Origin: Aphrophora alni
Taxonomy: Eukaryota > Arthropoda > Insecta > Hemiptera > Aphrophoridae
NCBI GenBank assembly: GCA_963513935.1
Contig: OY740772.1
Coordinates: forward strand, 103,683,340 to 103,747,339
DNA: 64,000 nt
Direction of reading: 5' to 3'
Within the stretch, counting starts at the first letter, position 1. Each line of letters opens with the position of its first letter. Positions 25,130-37,179 of the stretch are shown piece by piece. The notes below the pieces were generated by a model. That model saw nothing but the letters and a program-made list of their open reading frames with translations. It searched no databases and was not told the origin of the DNA. The translations under genes were made by a program, and so were the position numbers.

Positions 25130-26390
25130 TACTGTTTATTTATTTGACAGCAAACATTAACATCGTACAATCACTTAATATATGAAGACTCATCAGTGTT
25201 CGAGACAGGTTTTAATAGATTACTCTAGGGATATATGTTGCTATAGCTTTAAAAAAAGATACTTGTCTACTATAAGACCACCTCTTTATTAACTGGACAC
25301 TGTTGGTTTTAAACTGAACAATTTAATAAGTCTCTTTGAATATGTAACATAACTTAACCAATTCGATTTTTTTGTTTAAAAAAATGTAGATTTGATTTAC
25401 GATAGGAAAAACCACAACAAATAGGTTAGGTTTATATTAATAATACATTACAAAATACTTAGTATTATCTTAAGTAAATTCCTTAATACTTTCTATTTTA
25501 GAGGTGCAACAATTAGGACGAGGTTCCATGCAGCATGGTTATTTCAACTTTGAGTAGACACCAGAAGAAGACGATACATGCAGTGCAATCCTATATTACA
25601 ATAACTAAAAAGGTATTTGTAAGATAATCACCTCCTTAACTTACACCTGCATGATTTATCACGTGGTTATCCCTGTCTGGACTCTGTTCTTCGTTCTTCA
25701 CGTGGTTACATGAACTTCTGATTTTTCCCACAATATCTTCTCGACACGTTCATGGAAAGAGGTTACTAGCTTGGTACATAGAAAACCATTCCTGAATCCT
25801 TTCCCTAAAGGATAGGGGTACTAAACATGAAGAAAGGTGGTTTTTAGTGTATGATTTTTATTTTTTCTTACACTATTGGGAAGATAGGATTTCTCCCTTT
25901 GTATTTTGAAGATTTTCTACTTCTCCTATGAAATTAAAAATAATCCACGCTAATACTCCTCCCACACTAACCCATTCTGAACCTGACAACCTGAGCCCAC
26001 TGTTTAAATCCACATATTGAACCTCACATTCTCGTATGCTATCGGTTTTCTTTTAGATACTAATTCAATGGTAATATTAATAATAAATTGTAAATATAAT
26101 AAACACCAATACCATTGTCATATAGAAAATTGTCACTTTTGTATGTGAGATTAAATAGTTATACGGAATGTGTTATTGAAGTTCTGTTAGACGAGACATC
26201 CGCTTATGGAGTCTCATAATGGGGGTCATTGCTGCTCAATGTAGCAGCTACCAATAGCGGATTTATGATCTGTGGTCCTTGGATGTTGTAATACTTTAAA
26301 CTGATTATATATTAGGTTATAAGTAGAGTAACATACTGTAAAATCTTTTTAATACGTTGTAGTGCTGTTACTGCTAACGTAACATTAATG
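25130..26390. other. AT-rich DNA, nothing recognised
   Basis: CCCTGTCTGGAC near 25,670 is the complement of GTCCAGACAGG near 26,889, possibly old ends of one element; no other support. No gene. Confidence 0.35.
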
Positions 26391-26394
26391 AGGT

Positions 26395-26850
26395 GAGGTG
26401 AGAAACTGAGAAACCTTCAGGACGTTCTACTGGTACAAATAAAGAAAAAAGTTCGTTTAAACGTAGGTCCAAAAATGTTTTGTTTCCCATTTATCTGTCA
26501 TCGTTTTTTTTTTTTTTGTGCAAAAAAGACAACAAAACTTTGACATAGATAAGTTACCGAGTTCATATTTGGTATAAGCCTATGTATATTTTATGTTACG
26601 TTTTATATGTTAACCAAAAGTAAAGATTTTATATTACATATTTTCAAAGTGTTGGCCGTTTGAAATATTTAAAGTTAAATATCTCGAAAACCGTTAACTT
26701 TACATTCTCTTTTAACAACAAAGAATTTTTAAATTGTTTCTGTAAATGGAAAAATCTAAATATTTAACTTCTTTGTAATGTCTAAAACACCCAAGATTAT
26801 TTAAAAATAAAACTTTTTGCAATTTTATCTCCGTAATTTATTTAGTTTAT
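26395..26850 (+). repeat. Family C module
   Basis: Contains GAAACCTTCAGGACGTTCTA, then CTCGAAAACCGTTAACTTTA near 26,684 and AATGTCTAAAACACCCAAGA near 26,777, matching the core of the element at 22,408 and the module at 27,110. Confidence 0.6.
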
Positions 26851-26888
26851 TATCCTCAGGGGGTCATTTTAGTGGACCCCTGAGGATA
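26851..26888. repeat. Short perfect hairpin
   Basis: TATCCTCAGGGGGTC and GACCCCTGAGGATA pair with one bulged G around a 9-base loop. It separates the family C module from a family B copy. Confidence 0.8.
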
Positions 26889-27125
26889 GTCCAGACAGGC
26901 ATGGCAATCCAGAGGAGACCAAAGTGGATCTAGACCTTTTTTCATTTCGTCTTAAGTTAGGTCTCTTTTGTATCTGATCTTTCTTGACGAACTCTTGTTC
27001 TTTTCTGACTCTAGTATAGTTTTTAGAGTATTCGAGGATAAGAGGTCTTTATTTTGTATTCTTTTCTTCTTTTTTCTTTCTATAAGGCGATGATGACCGA
27101 GAGGGTTTCCACCTTAAAAATCGTA
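26889..27125 (+). repeat. Copy of dispersed family B
   Basis: GGCATGGCAATCC, GTCTTAAGTTAGGTCTC, CTTGACGAACTCTTGTTCTT, GAGTATTCGAGG, GGTCTTTATTTTGTATTC and GGCGATGATGACCGAGAGGG appear in the same order as at 17,370. Confidence 0.65.
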
Positions 27126-27420
27126 TATTTTCAAAATGGCGGCCATTTACAATATTTAACGTCGAATATTTTGAAATCGTTAACTTTACAAACATCACAA
27201 GAGACAAATTGTTTTCCTCTTTTATAGGTAAACAAATTTTTTTTATTTTTTATTATTTTTTTTTGTATATCAAAGGATAACAGAGTTGTCAAATAAAAAT
27301 TAAACATTTAATTTCTGTGTAATTTTATTAAATGTCCAAGATTAGCCTAAAAACAAAAAAAAATTCGAATTTTGGTAATTTTATCTATGAATCTTTTTAT
27401 TTTATCATCCTTTATGTTTT
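27115..27420 (+). repeat. Family C module (second)
   Basis: AAAATGGCGGCCATTTACAA, then GAAATCGTTAACTTTACAAA and AAATGTCCAAGATTA, a diverged direct repeat of 26,640-26,800. The family B copy lies between the two modules. Confidence 0.6.
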
Positions 27421-27894
27421 ATTTCAAATAAATCTAAACTACTCATTGTAGAAAACTTTTGAACTAGTAGCGCCTTAGTAGTTGTATAAAATAAGAAAAT
27501 AAAATAAATTTTTACATAATTTTATTTGAAAAAGTTAAAATAAATTTTTGTTAGCAAGTTAGGTGATCAATAGCTAAAAGTGCTGCAAAGTATTCGAACT
27601 AGATGGATGACTGTGAATATCTCCAATAGACGAGGTTACCTCTGATAAATTAGTTTTTAATTGTACTGAAGAATGTTTACCTGTGATAAGATGAAGTAGA
27701 TAACAAACTGCTGAATGATGTGTTAGCTGTTTTGTATTCTACAGCTTACACAGCAGGAGATTAGTGAGCGCTTAGCGATCTTGCAATTTGTCTTCTGATA
27801 ATTTCTTTTAAACGTGCAAACAAAAATAAGTTGAACATGTGGTAATGTTATAAAATCTTAGTACAATAGTTTAAAACGATTGGTTTTCATAGTG

Positions 27895-28375
27895 GCTACC
27901 GTGTCCCTGTAGATGTCCTTCTATTTGTTCCGTACCCATGTGTTCTTACCATTTCACTGTCCTCCCATCGTGGTCATGTCGTGCTACTATCGTGTCCATG
28001 TACCTGGGTATGTGGTGTGCCCACTGAGTCTATGTCATACTCATACCATATAATGGTGTGTCCTTACAGTTTCCATGTCGTGTACCTACCGTGTACTCGT
28101 GTGTTTCCATCGCTTCTGTATCGTGCTCCTAACCTGGTCTTATCGTGTCTATAACGCGCCCTTTCCGTGTTAATGTCTTGTTCCTAAAGTCTCTAAGACA
28201 TGCAACTACCGTTTATATGTTGTGCTACTACCTTAACAGTGTCATGCTTCTATCGTTCATATCGTATTTCTACCTGGTCAATAATAAGATCCTAATGTGT
28301 TCATGTCGTGAACTTACCTTGTCTATGAGGTGTTTCCATCGCATCCATGTTTTCTTACAGTGTCCATGTCAGGGT
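27895..28375 (+). repeat. Degenerate minisatellite, unit about 22 bp
   Basis: Successive units such as TACCGTTTATATGTTGTGCTAC cannot be written longer, but from 28,209 to 28,340 breaks fall every 20-23 bases at TAC(C/T) with endings GTGCTAC, ATGCTTC, GTATTTC, AGATCC, GTGAACT. An approximate core is TACCGTGTCCATGTCGTG. Unit boundaries are clear after about 28,090 and blurred before. The 86-codon ORF across it is an accident. The period was read by eye. Confidence 0.7.
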
Positions 28376-28699
28376 AGGAGGGGTATGCAGTGGATAGCGA
28401 AGTAGGGGTAACACGTGCTCGTGAACACTGAAAATGGTACAGCTGTCCGGAGTTTGGGCAGTGTCGGCAGTGTATCTTTGAATTATGAAGAGACAAGACT
28501 TTCGATTTAGTATCGATTTGTAGAGAATTACAGGATCTACAGTATTAGCAATAACAATCGGTATAATGAATTTTCAAGATATACAATATTAATCAAGACT
28601 ACACGAAAGGTGTAGATCCAGCTAGTGGTACCTCAGGATTGTCAAGTCTGTACTCCCATTAAGTAAGCTACTGAGGATCTTCCTCTAATAACATAACTT

Positions 28700-28880
28700 C
28701 TCAGTGGTACATTATAGTGAGTACGGCGATGACAATACCGACACCTTCTTTCATGTAGTCTTATGTTAAATTCCTTATTTCATATTTCCAATTAGGTCTT
28801 GCTTGTTCATCTCTTGTCATCTTTCGACACTGATGCTATTAGAGTATTTGAGAGCTGCAGCGCTATTGGTACCACTGCAA
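28700..28880 (+). repeat. Copy of dispersed family B
   Basis: AGTGAGTACGGCGATGACAA, CATGTAGTCTTATGTTAAAT, then CTGATGCTATTAGAGTATTT GAGAGC. The 3' GATGATGACCGAGAGG end is missing. Confidence 0.6.
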
Positions 28881-29148
28881 TGTTGGCTAGGGGAAAGTAA
28901 CTGACTCAATAGACATATCTAAGGAAATTGTGCTCGCTCATACCCAATGAGAGGTCTTAATTCCCTTACCCCGGCATAATCCAACACCACTCTTAGATAA
29001 CCAGCCTTTAATGAATCGACGAAACTAAATATATATATCGTGAGGGGTCGTTATAGGTTTACGGCTTTCGACCACCCATAATAATTTAGTATTCTGTGTA
29101 GTTTCTTTGGTAATTAGAGTATTAAGCCTACAAATGAATTTAGTTTCG

Positions 29149-29151
<3 letters not shown>

Positions 29152-29201
<50 letters not shown>
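29152..29201. repeat. (AT)n microsatellite
   Basis: About 25 AT units. Upstream, ACGAAACTAAAT (29,019-29,030) is mirrored by ATTTAGTTTCGT (29,139-29,150), so the run sits at the edge of a 140-bp inverted-repeat unit. Confidence 0.95.
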
Positions 29202-29204
<3 letters not shown>

Positions 29205-29206
<2 letters not shown>

Positions 29207-29560
29207 TGGCGGCCCGACACTTTTCACCGGATTTTCCGTTTACGAAACTTAGCCCGACATTTAATTTGTTAAACTTACTGTAATAAATTAAACTAAATAA
29301 ATTGGCACGACTTCATTCCAGCCTAGTTGAGTTGACGGACACTGCACCACATTATTTCGACGTCTCGGACACAGATGCAGTTTTCGTCTCATATGCAGAG
29401 CACAGATGTGCATTGTCTTCTAGATACTGTGATATTAGTAATCCGGGTGTGACTGCGGTTAGCCCGGCCGGAAGTAACATTACTCTGGCAACCCAAAGCG
29501 CAACCAAAGATTGAACCACCGCGAGCAGGTTCTGAGCAGGTGACCATGACAAGAACGCGC
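29205..29560. repeat. GC-richer patch shared loosely with 49,330-49,480
   Basis: GGCGGCCCGACAC, CAGCCTAG and ACTTCATTCCAGCC follow in order; GCGGCGCGACAC and GGACTTCATGCCAGTCCC follow in the same order at 49,339-49,477. I infer two diverged copies of one repeat. A 70-codon + ORF is overlapped by a 66-codon ORF on the other strand, so neither is convincing. Confidence 0.3.
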
Positions 29561-30220
29561 CACAGAGCTAGTGTCTCTATTTTCTGATTTTAAGGCGATA
29601 TTGACAGAGTGATTTTGCGCTTATAGATAACGACTCTAATAACATAGACAGATTCACGAAGTAAACAATTGAGGTTATGTCATACAAAACCAACGAATAT
29701 ATCTATTTTTTAACGGGTATGTGAGAAAGTTATTGGAATTTTTATATATTGCTACAATGATGAAAGTACAATTACCGAACTAAACTCGATGTCACCATCT
29801 TTGTCATTGAATGCCACATAATATTTTTACTCTTTAATCTTGTAAAACATTAGAACAAATTAAAGTTTGTTTCTAGAAAGCCGTTACTCAATAAGCATGT
29901 AATGGCAGTAAATTCGTTGAATTATTAACTTGGCTCACGTAAATGTCGTAAAATATCATACCTCAATATATTGAGCAATTATGGCCGCATTACATTTATA
30001 TGGTTTATGTCTTGAAATGCTTCTATAACGTGCATATTGGTATAACCATTAGGGTTAGTTTAACATTTTGGTGAATCTTCCAGGCTTATTTTAGAAAAAT
30101 TCGTAAAAAACCGATCGGTTATAAAAACGTAAAGTATTACTTACATTGTTTAGAGGAAGACAAACGTAAATCAGACAAATCTTAGAAGTAATTATTTTGA
30201 ATTGTATTTTTCTTGTTTTT
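29560..30220. other. AT-rich DNA, nothing recognised
   Basis: No ORF, repeat or hairpin of note. Confidence 0.4.
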
Positions 30221-30224
30221 TCGT

Positions 30225-30350
30225 AAAAAGGAAGAAAAGAACATAAAATAAAGGACCGCTAGTCCTCGAATACTTTATTTCTCCAATAAAAATATAAGAT
30301 GACGTTTCAATCACTGATTCATCCTCAGTTGTTACATTCACAGAAACCCT
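30225..30350 (-). repeat. Family B fragment joined to a foldback-type end
   Basis: AGAAAAGAACATAAAATAAA at 30,233 is the complement of the 3' part of family B. It runs directly into AAGATGACGTTTCAATCACT, which also forms the arm of the foldback at 38,605-38,800. Confidence 0.45.
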
Positions 30351-30469
30351 ACTGACATTGGATAGCGACTGGCAAGGCCATACAGCTCAACACAGATAAC
30401 AACAGGAAGCAGTTTAGCTACAAGATAATACTGTTATATATCAAATGTGTTACAACTCGCTCACTATAA

Positions 30470-30745
30470 GTCCCGAGTGATGGCGCGCGGGGGTGAGGGG
30501 AGGAAAATCAATGCTGTCTTTAAAATTTTTTGTATCTCACCACTTGTGTATACAATGAAACTTCTCCGTTATACAGTGAATTTTTGTATTCCCCGAACAG
30601 GATCATGCTTTTCTGGTCTTTGTAGTGTTTTTAAATAACGCACTTTCCCAAAAGCGCACTTAGTATGTTACGCAGAGTGGCTAGTAGCTGCCGGCCTAGA
30701 GCGGGACTATAGTGCGCGACTTATACATTCATTGCTTTGTAATAA
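30470..30745. other. GC-richer patch, unknown
   Basis: GTGATGGCGCGCGGGGGTGA, then GCCGGCCTAGAGCGGGAC near 30,690, contrasts with AT-rich flanks. A 63-codon ORF here lacks any family signal. Possibly a decayed element. Confidence 0.25.
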
Positions 30746-30749
30746 CCTT

Positions 30750-31475
30750 AGCCTTGTATCGCTTCAATATATTGAGATAGCATTTCATTTATTTTAATGG
30801 TTTACCGGTAATTTTTTTTCGTGTCTTTGAAAGGACGATTCTGGAACATAAGGTTCCTTTATATATTTTCATTATTGTTTGCGACCAGTAAAGCTTTTTG
30901 TTGGACTTTCTACGATAAGCTGGATCGCTCCAAACAGATTTGTTTTATCTCATAATAATGTTTGAATTTAGATTCATTTTAAATTGATTCCTTCTTTACG
31001 TCAAATGAATTTAACAAAATTACAAAATTCGAGACAATTTTAAACTTAATATACTGTATAATTTATATCAAATAAATAAAATTGTACACAATACATAATA
31101 ACTTTACAATTTATTTACAAAATTAAGAAATAAATAAATAAACATTCATTTATTGAAATTCTATCTTCTCCTTGTGTTTGTTTTTGCAATAATTTTGATA
31201 GAAATAAACAATGCACTTTCTCATTCACCTATCTTCAAAACCAAATATAAAATCCAACCAAAATCATTTGCTACTAAAAAGGCCAGCTAGACCTTCATGA
31301 CCTCCTTCTCTTAAAACCTACGGTATTAAAAAAAAAGCCCAAACTTGCTTCTTTTGTGCCATAAAATTTACTCGTTTTCAGCGTAAATATTATTTATAAT
31401 TAAAATCGACTCAATTAAGTTTTTTTTTTGGCAATTCTTCCTGAACAGTAATATTTTCTTATGATTTCGCACACT
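30750..31475. other. AT-rich DNA, nothing recognised
   Basis: No supported feature. Confidence 0.4.
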
Positions 31476-31479
31476 TTGG

Positions 31480-32560
31480 GAGATTAAATATTTCACGAAA
31501 AGTTTGAACGAAATTGGTAGAGCTGATTTGGAGAAAATACAAACAATTAGAACATCCCCATGATTTATTTTGTGTGTGTTTTATCCAAAAACTTACGAAT
31601 CAGAATTTCTGGAGAGATACCGCCTACATTTGAGCAAAATTTAATCAAAACAGTTGGAACCGATTTTGAAAGTTTCGTAATTTTGTATCTTTTTATGGCA
31701 GCTACTCTCATATTTTGAATTATAGAAAAAATGTTCCGACATGTGACCAAAATATGGCCTCACATAAAATTTGATTGAAATCGGTTCACACTTTTGCGCT
31801 GTTGATCTTTCGTTGACGAACTACACAAACTACAGACGCACATAGATTTGGTTTCAGGTTCTCCGAGTATAAAAAACGTCCGTCTATCCGACGTATTTGT
31901 AATGTGTGAACAGATTTTATTCAAATTTACTCATAAATCGCGACTTTGTTTTCATTTGTTTGGAATAAATACAAATTTGAGGGTAGCTGCCATAGAAAAA
32001 AAACACAAAGTTATGATTTTATCTAAGTTGGTTGCAAATAAATGGTCAAGTGTAGCATCTATAAACCGAAACAAAACGTATGGGTCGTCACCTTTCAAAA
32101 AATGCCGGTTCGTGAATTATCAGTAAAATACGTTTTCAATATTATCCTTTCGAAACTTATTGTCAGAGATTGTAAGACTTGGTGAAGAAGTCTGCCGTGG
32201 TTTTCATTTTGTAATCACGTTGTTGGACGAGTCGTACGAAAAAACAATGTTCTTTTTATTGAGTTGTAAATACCATTATAGCTTAAACTAACCTCAAAAT
32301 GAAAATTAATAAGCAGTGTAAGGTAACAACAATTAACGATGGAATCAGCTGATCGAAAAATTCACTACATCAGCTAGAATTTCAGTACTACTTTTTTTGG
32401 GGGGGGATACTGTACATATAAATATTTTTCCAAAACGAAGTCCACGGTTTTTTGATTTACAACTGCTGAACTGATATATTTATTGGGTTTTTTTATGTTA
32501 GGTGAGTAAGAAAAGAAAGTTTGTGCTTTATACTGTGAAATAAACACAGTTTATTTACCA
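31480..32560 (+). repeat. Copy of dispersed family A (longest intact order)
   Basis: Landmarks: AGTTTGAACGAAATTGGTAG, ATTTGAGCAAAATTTAATCA, TTTGATTGAAATCGGTTCAC, GACGCACATAG, GAAACAAAACGTATGGGTCG, AATGCCGGTTCGTGAATTAT and GTGAGTAAGAAAAGAAAGTT TGTGC. The 'GAAATCGGTCCA ... ACAGAC' core is common in insect genomes as part of non-coding repeats. No ORF, no terminal repeats seen; class unknown. Confidence 0.65.
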
Positions 32561-32790
32561 AGTAACAATTTTGTTCTCAAGGAAAGATTAACGTCCATTG
32601 CGTAGATTACTGTAACACAGAATTTACGAAGACAAATTGCATCAGACTAAAGCTTTGCCTGTAATCTACCTAAAAGAAATGTGTCGATCAACAACTAATC
32701 GATTTTTTAATCAAATTGTTCCAGTACATTTCACCTAATCAATAACAATTATTGTAAATTCTCCAATAATATGTTCATATGTTTGGTATT

Positions 32791-35700
32791 CGTGTTGATA
32801 CTCATCGTGTTATACATAAAATATCCATTTTACTGGATGTTTAATAGGAAAATGTAGCTTTTATCTTACCATGAAATTGATAGAAAGTTTTAATAAACTA
32901 TACATTTTTATAAATAAACGTGATACTCAATAACGTGTTATCCATAAAATATCCATTTTACTGGATGTCTAATAGAAAAATGTAGCTTTTATCTTACCAT
33001 GAAATTGATAGAAAGTTTTAATAAACTATACATTTTTACAAATAAACGTGATACTCAATAACGTGTTATCCATAAAATATCCATTTTACTGGATGTTTAA
33101 TAGGAAAATGTAGCTTTTATCTTACCATGAAATTGATAGAAAGTTTTAATAAACTATACATTTTTACAAATAAACGTGATACTCAATAACGTGTTATCCA
33201 TAAAATATCCATTTTATTGGATGTCTAATAGGAAAATGTAGCTTTTATCTTACCATGAAATTGATAGAAAGTTTTAATAAACTATACATTTTTACAAATA
33301 AACGTGATACTCAATAACGTGTTATCCATAAAATATCCATTTTACTGGATGTTTAATAGGAAAATGTAGCTTTTATCTTACCATGAAATTGATAGAAAGT
33401 TTTAATAAACTATACATTTTTACAAATAAACGTGATACTCAATAACGTGTTATCCATAAAATATCCATTTTATTGGATGTCTAATAGGAAAATGTAGCTT
33501 TTATCTTACCATGAAATTGATAGAAAGTTTTAATAAACTATACATTTTTACAAATAAACGTGATACTCAATAACGTGTTAACCATAAAATATCCATTTTA
33601 TTGGATGTCTAATAGGAAAATGTAGCTTTTATCTTACCATGAAATTGATAGAAAGTTTTAATAAACTATACATTTTTACAAAAAAACGTGATACTCAATA
33701 ACGTGTTAACCATAAAATATCCATTTTATTGGATGTCTAATAGGAAAATGTAGCTTTTATCTTACCATGAAATTGATAGAAAGTTTTAATAAACTATACA
33801 TTTTTACAAATAAACGTGATACTCAATAACGTGTTATCCATAAAATATCCATTTTACTGGATGTTTAATAGGAAAATGTAGCTTTTATCTTACCATGAAA
33901 TTGATAGAAAGTTTTAATAAACTATACATTTTTACAAATAAACGTGATACTCAATAACGTGTTATCCATAAAATATCAATTTTACTGGATGTCTAATAGA
34001 AAAATGTAGCTTTTATCTTACCATGAAATTGATAGAAAGTTTCAATAAACTATACATTTTTACAAATAAACGTGATACTTAATAACGTGTTAACCATAAA
34101 ATATCCATTTTACTGGATGTCTAATAGAAAAATGTAGCTTTTATCTTACCATGAAATTGATAGAAAGTTTTAATAAACTATACATTTTTACAAATAAACG
34201 TGATACTCAATAACGTGTTATCCATAAAATATCAATTTTACTGGATGTCTAATAGAAAAATGTAGCTTTTATCTTACCATGAAATTGATAGAAAGTTTTA
34301 ATAAACTATACATTTTTACAAATAAACGTGATACTCAATAACGTGTTATCCATAAAATATCCATTTTACTGGATGTTTAATAGGAAAATGTAGCTTTTAT
34401 CTTACCATGAAATTGATAGAAAGTTTTAATAAACTATACATTTTTACAAATAAACGTGATACTCAATAACGTGTTATCCATAAAATATCAATTTTACTGG
34501 ATGTCTAATAGAAAAATGTAGCTTTTATCTTACCATGAAATTGATAGAAAGTTTTAATAAACTATACATTTTTACAAATAAACGTGATACTCAATAACGT
34601 GTTATCCATAAAATATCCATTTTATTGGATGTCTAATAGGAAAATGTAGCTTTTATCTTACCATGAAATTGATAGAAAGTTTTAATAAACTATACATTTT
34701 TACAAATAAACGTGATACTCAATAACGTGTTATCCATAAAATATCAATTTTACTGGATGTCTAATAGAAAAATGTAGCTTTTATCTTACCATGAAATTGA
34801 TAGAAAGTTTTAATAAACTATACATTTTTACAAATAAACGTGATACTCAATAACGTGTTATCCATAAAATATCCATTTTACTGGATGTCTAATAGAAAAA
34901 TGTAGCTTTTATCTTAACATGAAATTGATAGAAAGTTTTAATAAACTATACATTTTTACAAATAAACGTGATACTCAATAACGTGTTATCCATAAAATAT
35001 CCATTTTACTGGAAGTCTAATAGAAAAATGTAGCTTTTATCTTACCATGAAATTGATAGAAAGTTTTAAAAACTATACATTTTTACAAATAAACGTGATA
35101 CTCAATAACGTGTTATCCATAAAATATCCATTTTACTGGATGTCTAATAGAAAAATGTAGCTTTTATCTTACCATGAAATTGATAGAAAATTTTAATAAA
35201 CTATACATTTTTACAAATAAACGTGATACTCAATAACGTGTTATCCATAAAATATCCATTTTATTGGATGTCTAATAGAAAATGTAGCTTTTATCTTACC
35301 ATGAAATTGATAGAAAGTTTTAATAAACTATACATTTTTTAAATAAACGTGATACTCAATAACGTATTATCCATAAAATATCCATTTTACTGGATGTCTA
35401 ATAGAAAAATGTAGCTTTTATCTTACCATGAAATTGATAGAAAGTTTTAATAAACTATACATTTTTACAAATAAACGTGATACTCAATAACGTGTTATCC
35501 ATAAAATATCCATTTTACTGGATGTCTAATAGAAAAATGTAGCTTTTATCTTACCATGAAATTGATAGAAAGTTTTAATAAACTATACATTTTTACAAAT
35601 AAACGTGATACTCAATAACGTGTTATCCATAAAATATCCATTTTACTGGATGTCTAATAGAAAAATGTAGCTTTTATCTTACCATGAAATTGATAGAAAG

Positions 35701-36243
35701 TTTTAAAAACTATACATTTTTACAAATAAACGTGATACTCAATAACGTGTTATCCATAAAATATCCATTTTACTGGATGTCTAATAGAAAAATGTAGCTT
35801 TTATCTTACCATGAAATTGATAGAAAGTTTTAATAAACTATACATTTTTACAAATAAACGTGATACTCAATAACGTGTTATCCATAAAATATCAATTTTA
35901 CTGGATGTCTAATAGAAAAATGTAGCTTTTATCTTACCATGAAATTGATAGAAAGTTTTAATAAACTATACATTTTTACAAATAAACGTGATACTCAATA
36001 ACGTGTTATCCATAAAATATCCATTTTACTGGATGTCTAATAGAAAAATGTAGCTTTTATCTTACCATGAAATTGATAGAAAGTTTTAATAAACTATACA
36101 TTTTTACAAATAAACGTGATACTCAATAACGTGTTATCCATAAAATATCCATTTTACTGGATGTCTAATAGAAAAATGTAGCTTTTATCTTACCATGAAA
36201 TTGATAGAAAGTTTTAATAAACTATACATTTTTACAAATAAAC
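32791..36243 (+). repeat. Satellite array: 27 tandem monomers of 128 bp
   Basis: The start CGTGATACTCAATAACGTGT recurs at 32,919, 33,047, 33,175, 33,303 and so on at exactly 128-bp steps. Over the array 27 x 128 less four single-base deletions (near 35,066, 35,280, 35,337 and 35,705) fits the total length. The first monomer is the most diverged (CGTGTTGATACTCATCGTGT). Variable sites: TCCATT/TCAATT, TTACTGG/TTATTGG, TGTTTAA/TGTCTAA, ATAGGAA/ATAGAAA and TTATCC/TTAACC. The unit is about 70% AT, has no ORF, and ends abruptly at ACAAATAAACGG. Confidence 0.98.
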
Positions 36244-36279
36244 GGTACATAAAAGCAAGTTTTAAATGACAAATATTTG

Positions 36280-36480
36280 TTTTCCTTGTTGTAAAAGAAT
36301 ATAAAATAAAGACTCCCCTAGCCTTTGTTATTAGGTTTCACTTGACCAAATTTTGTTTTCTGATTTTGCCGTTATTAGAGTATTTGATTGCAGGGGGAGG
36401 GGAGGGGGTGTCTTTACTTTTGTTCTTTTCTTAATTTTGTATATGGCGATGATGATAGAGAGGTTTTCGTTTCTAAACAA
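36280..36480 (+). repeat. Copy of dispersed family B
   Basis: TGACCAAATTTTGTTTTCTG, GTTATTAGAGTATTTGA, GTCTTTACTTTTGTTC and GGCGATGATGATAGAGAGGT, with a G-rich insert near 36,395. It starts about 40 bp after the satellite array. Confidence 0.6.
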
Positions 36481-36970
36481 CAAAGTAGGAAAAGTGTTTA
36501 AAAATTTTAATTTTGTATGAAAACAAACCCTGAGTATAATCTAAACTAGTTGAAGGCGAAACGTAGAACTTGGAAGAGTAGAACTTTGTCCAATTAAATT
36601 CAAAGATGAAATAAGAGGATGATCTTATCCAGGAGGAATCTGACACAATCGCCGTTATTACTGCGTAATTGGGAATCATATTATTGGAAAAAATAATTAA
36701 TTGCGAAGAATCGGATTTCACGGTGAAAGGATATAAATGGTTTTATTAATTGCAATTAGTAGACTGACATTGTGCTGGCAGTTGATTGGAGAATAATGGC
36801 GTTTAAAATTCAAAATCGTGTTAGTTTGGTTGGATTATTTAGTATGTATCACAACCTGAAGTTCAATACCAAACGGATTTTTATCAGTGTGAGCGACAAG
36901 TTACTTAATACAAAAATTATTTCTTGTTAATTGACTACACCTAGAAATTAATAATACCTGTATGTCCTTA
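36480..36970. other. AT-rich DNA, nothing recognised
   Basis: An 82-codon minus ORF here has no recognisable motif. Confidence 0.4.
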
Positions 36971-36979
36971 TTATTATTA

Positions 36980-37175
36980 CTTAGTCCTTGTCAATACGGT
37001 CCATGCCTCCTTGATAACTACAACCCTCCGCCACCTTCTCTTGCTCATGTCGATCCATCTTCTACTAGGTCGTCCTCTTATTTTCTTCTCTTTCTCCCCC
37101 CCCCCCCACGCGTCTTCCACCACCCATAACCAAAGTCTTCCTTGTTCCTCTACTTACATCCATCCGTTGGACATG
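36980..37175 (-). pseudogene. LINE ORF2 C-terminal fragment
   Basis: The minus strand gives RHVQRMDVSRGTRKTL near 37,130-37,170, and in another frame KKIRGRPSRRWIDMSKRRW and RRVVVIKEAW, ending in a stop near 36,982. The order GHVxRMD, basic stretch, (K/R)xRGRPxxRWxD, WR is the typical tail of many LINE polyproteins after the reverse transcriptase domain. A run of 13 C/G near 37,098 sits at the frame change and probably caused it by slippage. TAATAATAATAAGG follows on the same strand (36,969-36,982) and could belong to the 3' end. Clade uncertain (RTE- or jockey-like). Confidence 0.7.
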
Positions 37176-37179
37176 TCGT

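Noticed and set aside
29302..29552. Two overlapping ORFs of 70 and 66 codons
   Set aside because: They oppose each other over the same GC-richer patch; neither has motifs.
32791..36243. A CRISPR-like array
   Set aside because: The 128-bp unit repeats without spacers in a eukaryotic context; it is a satellite.
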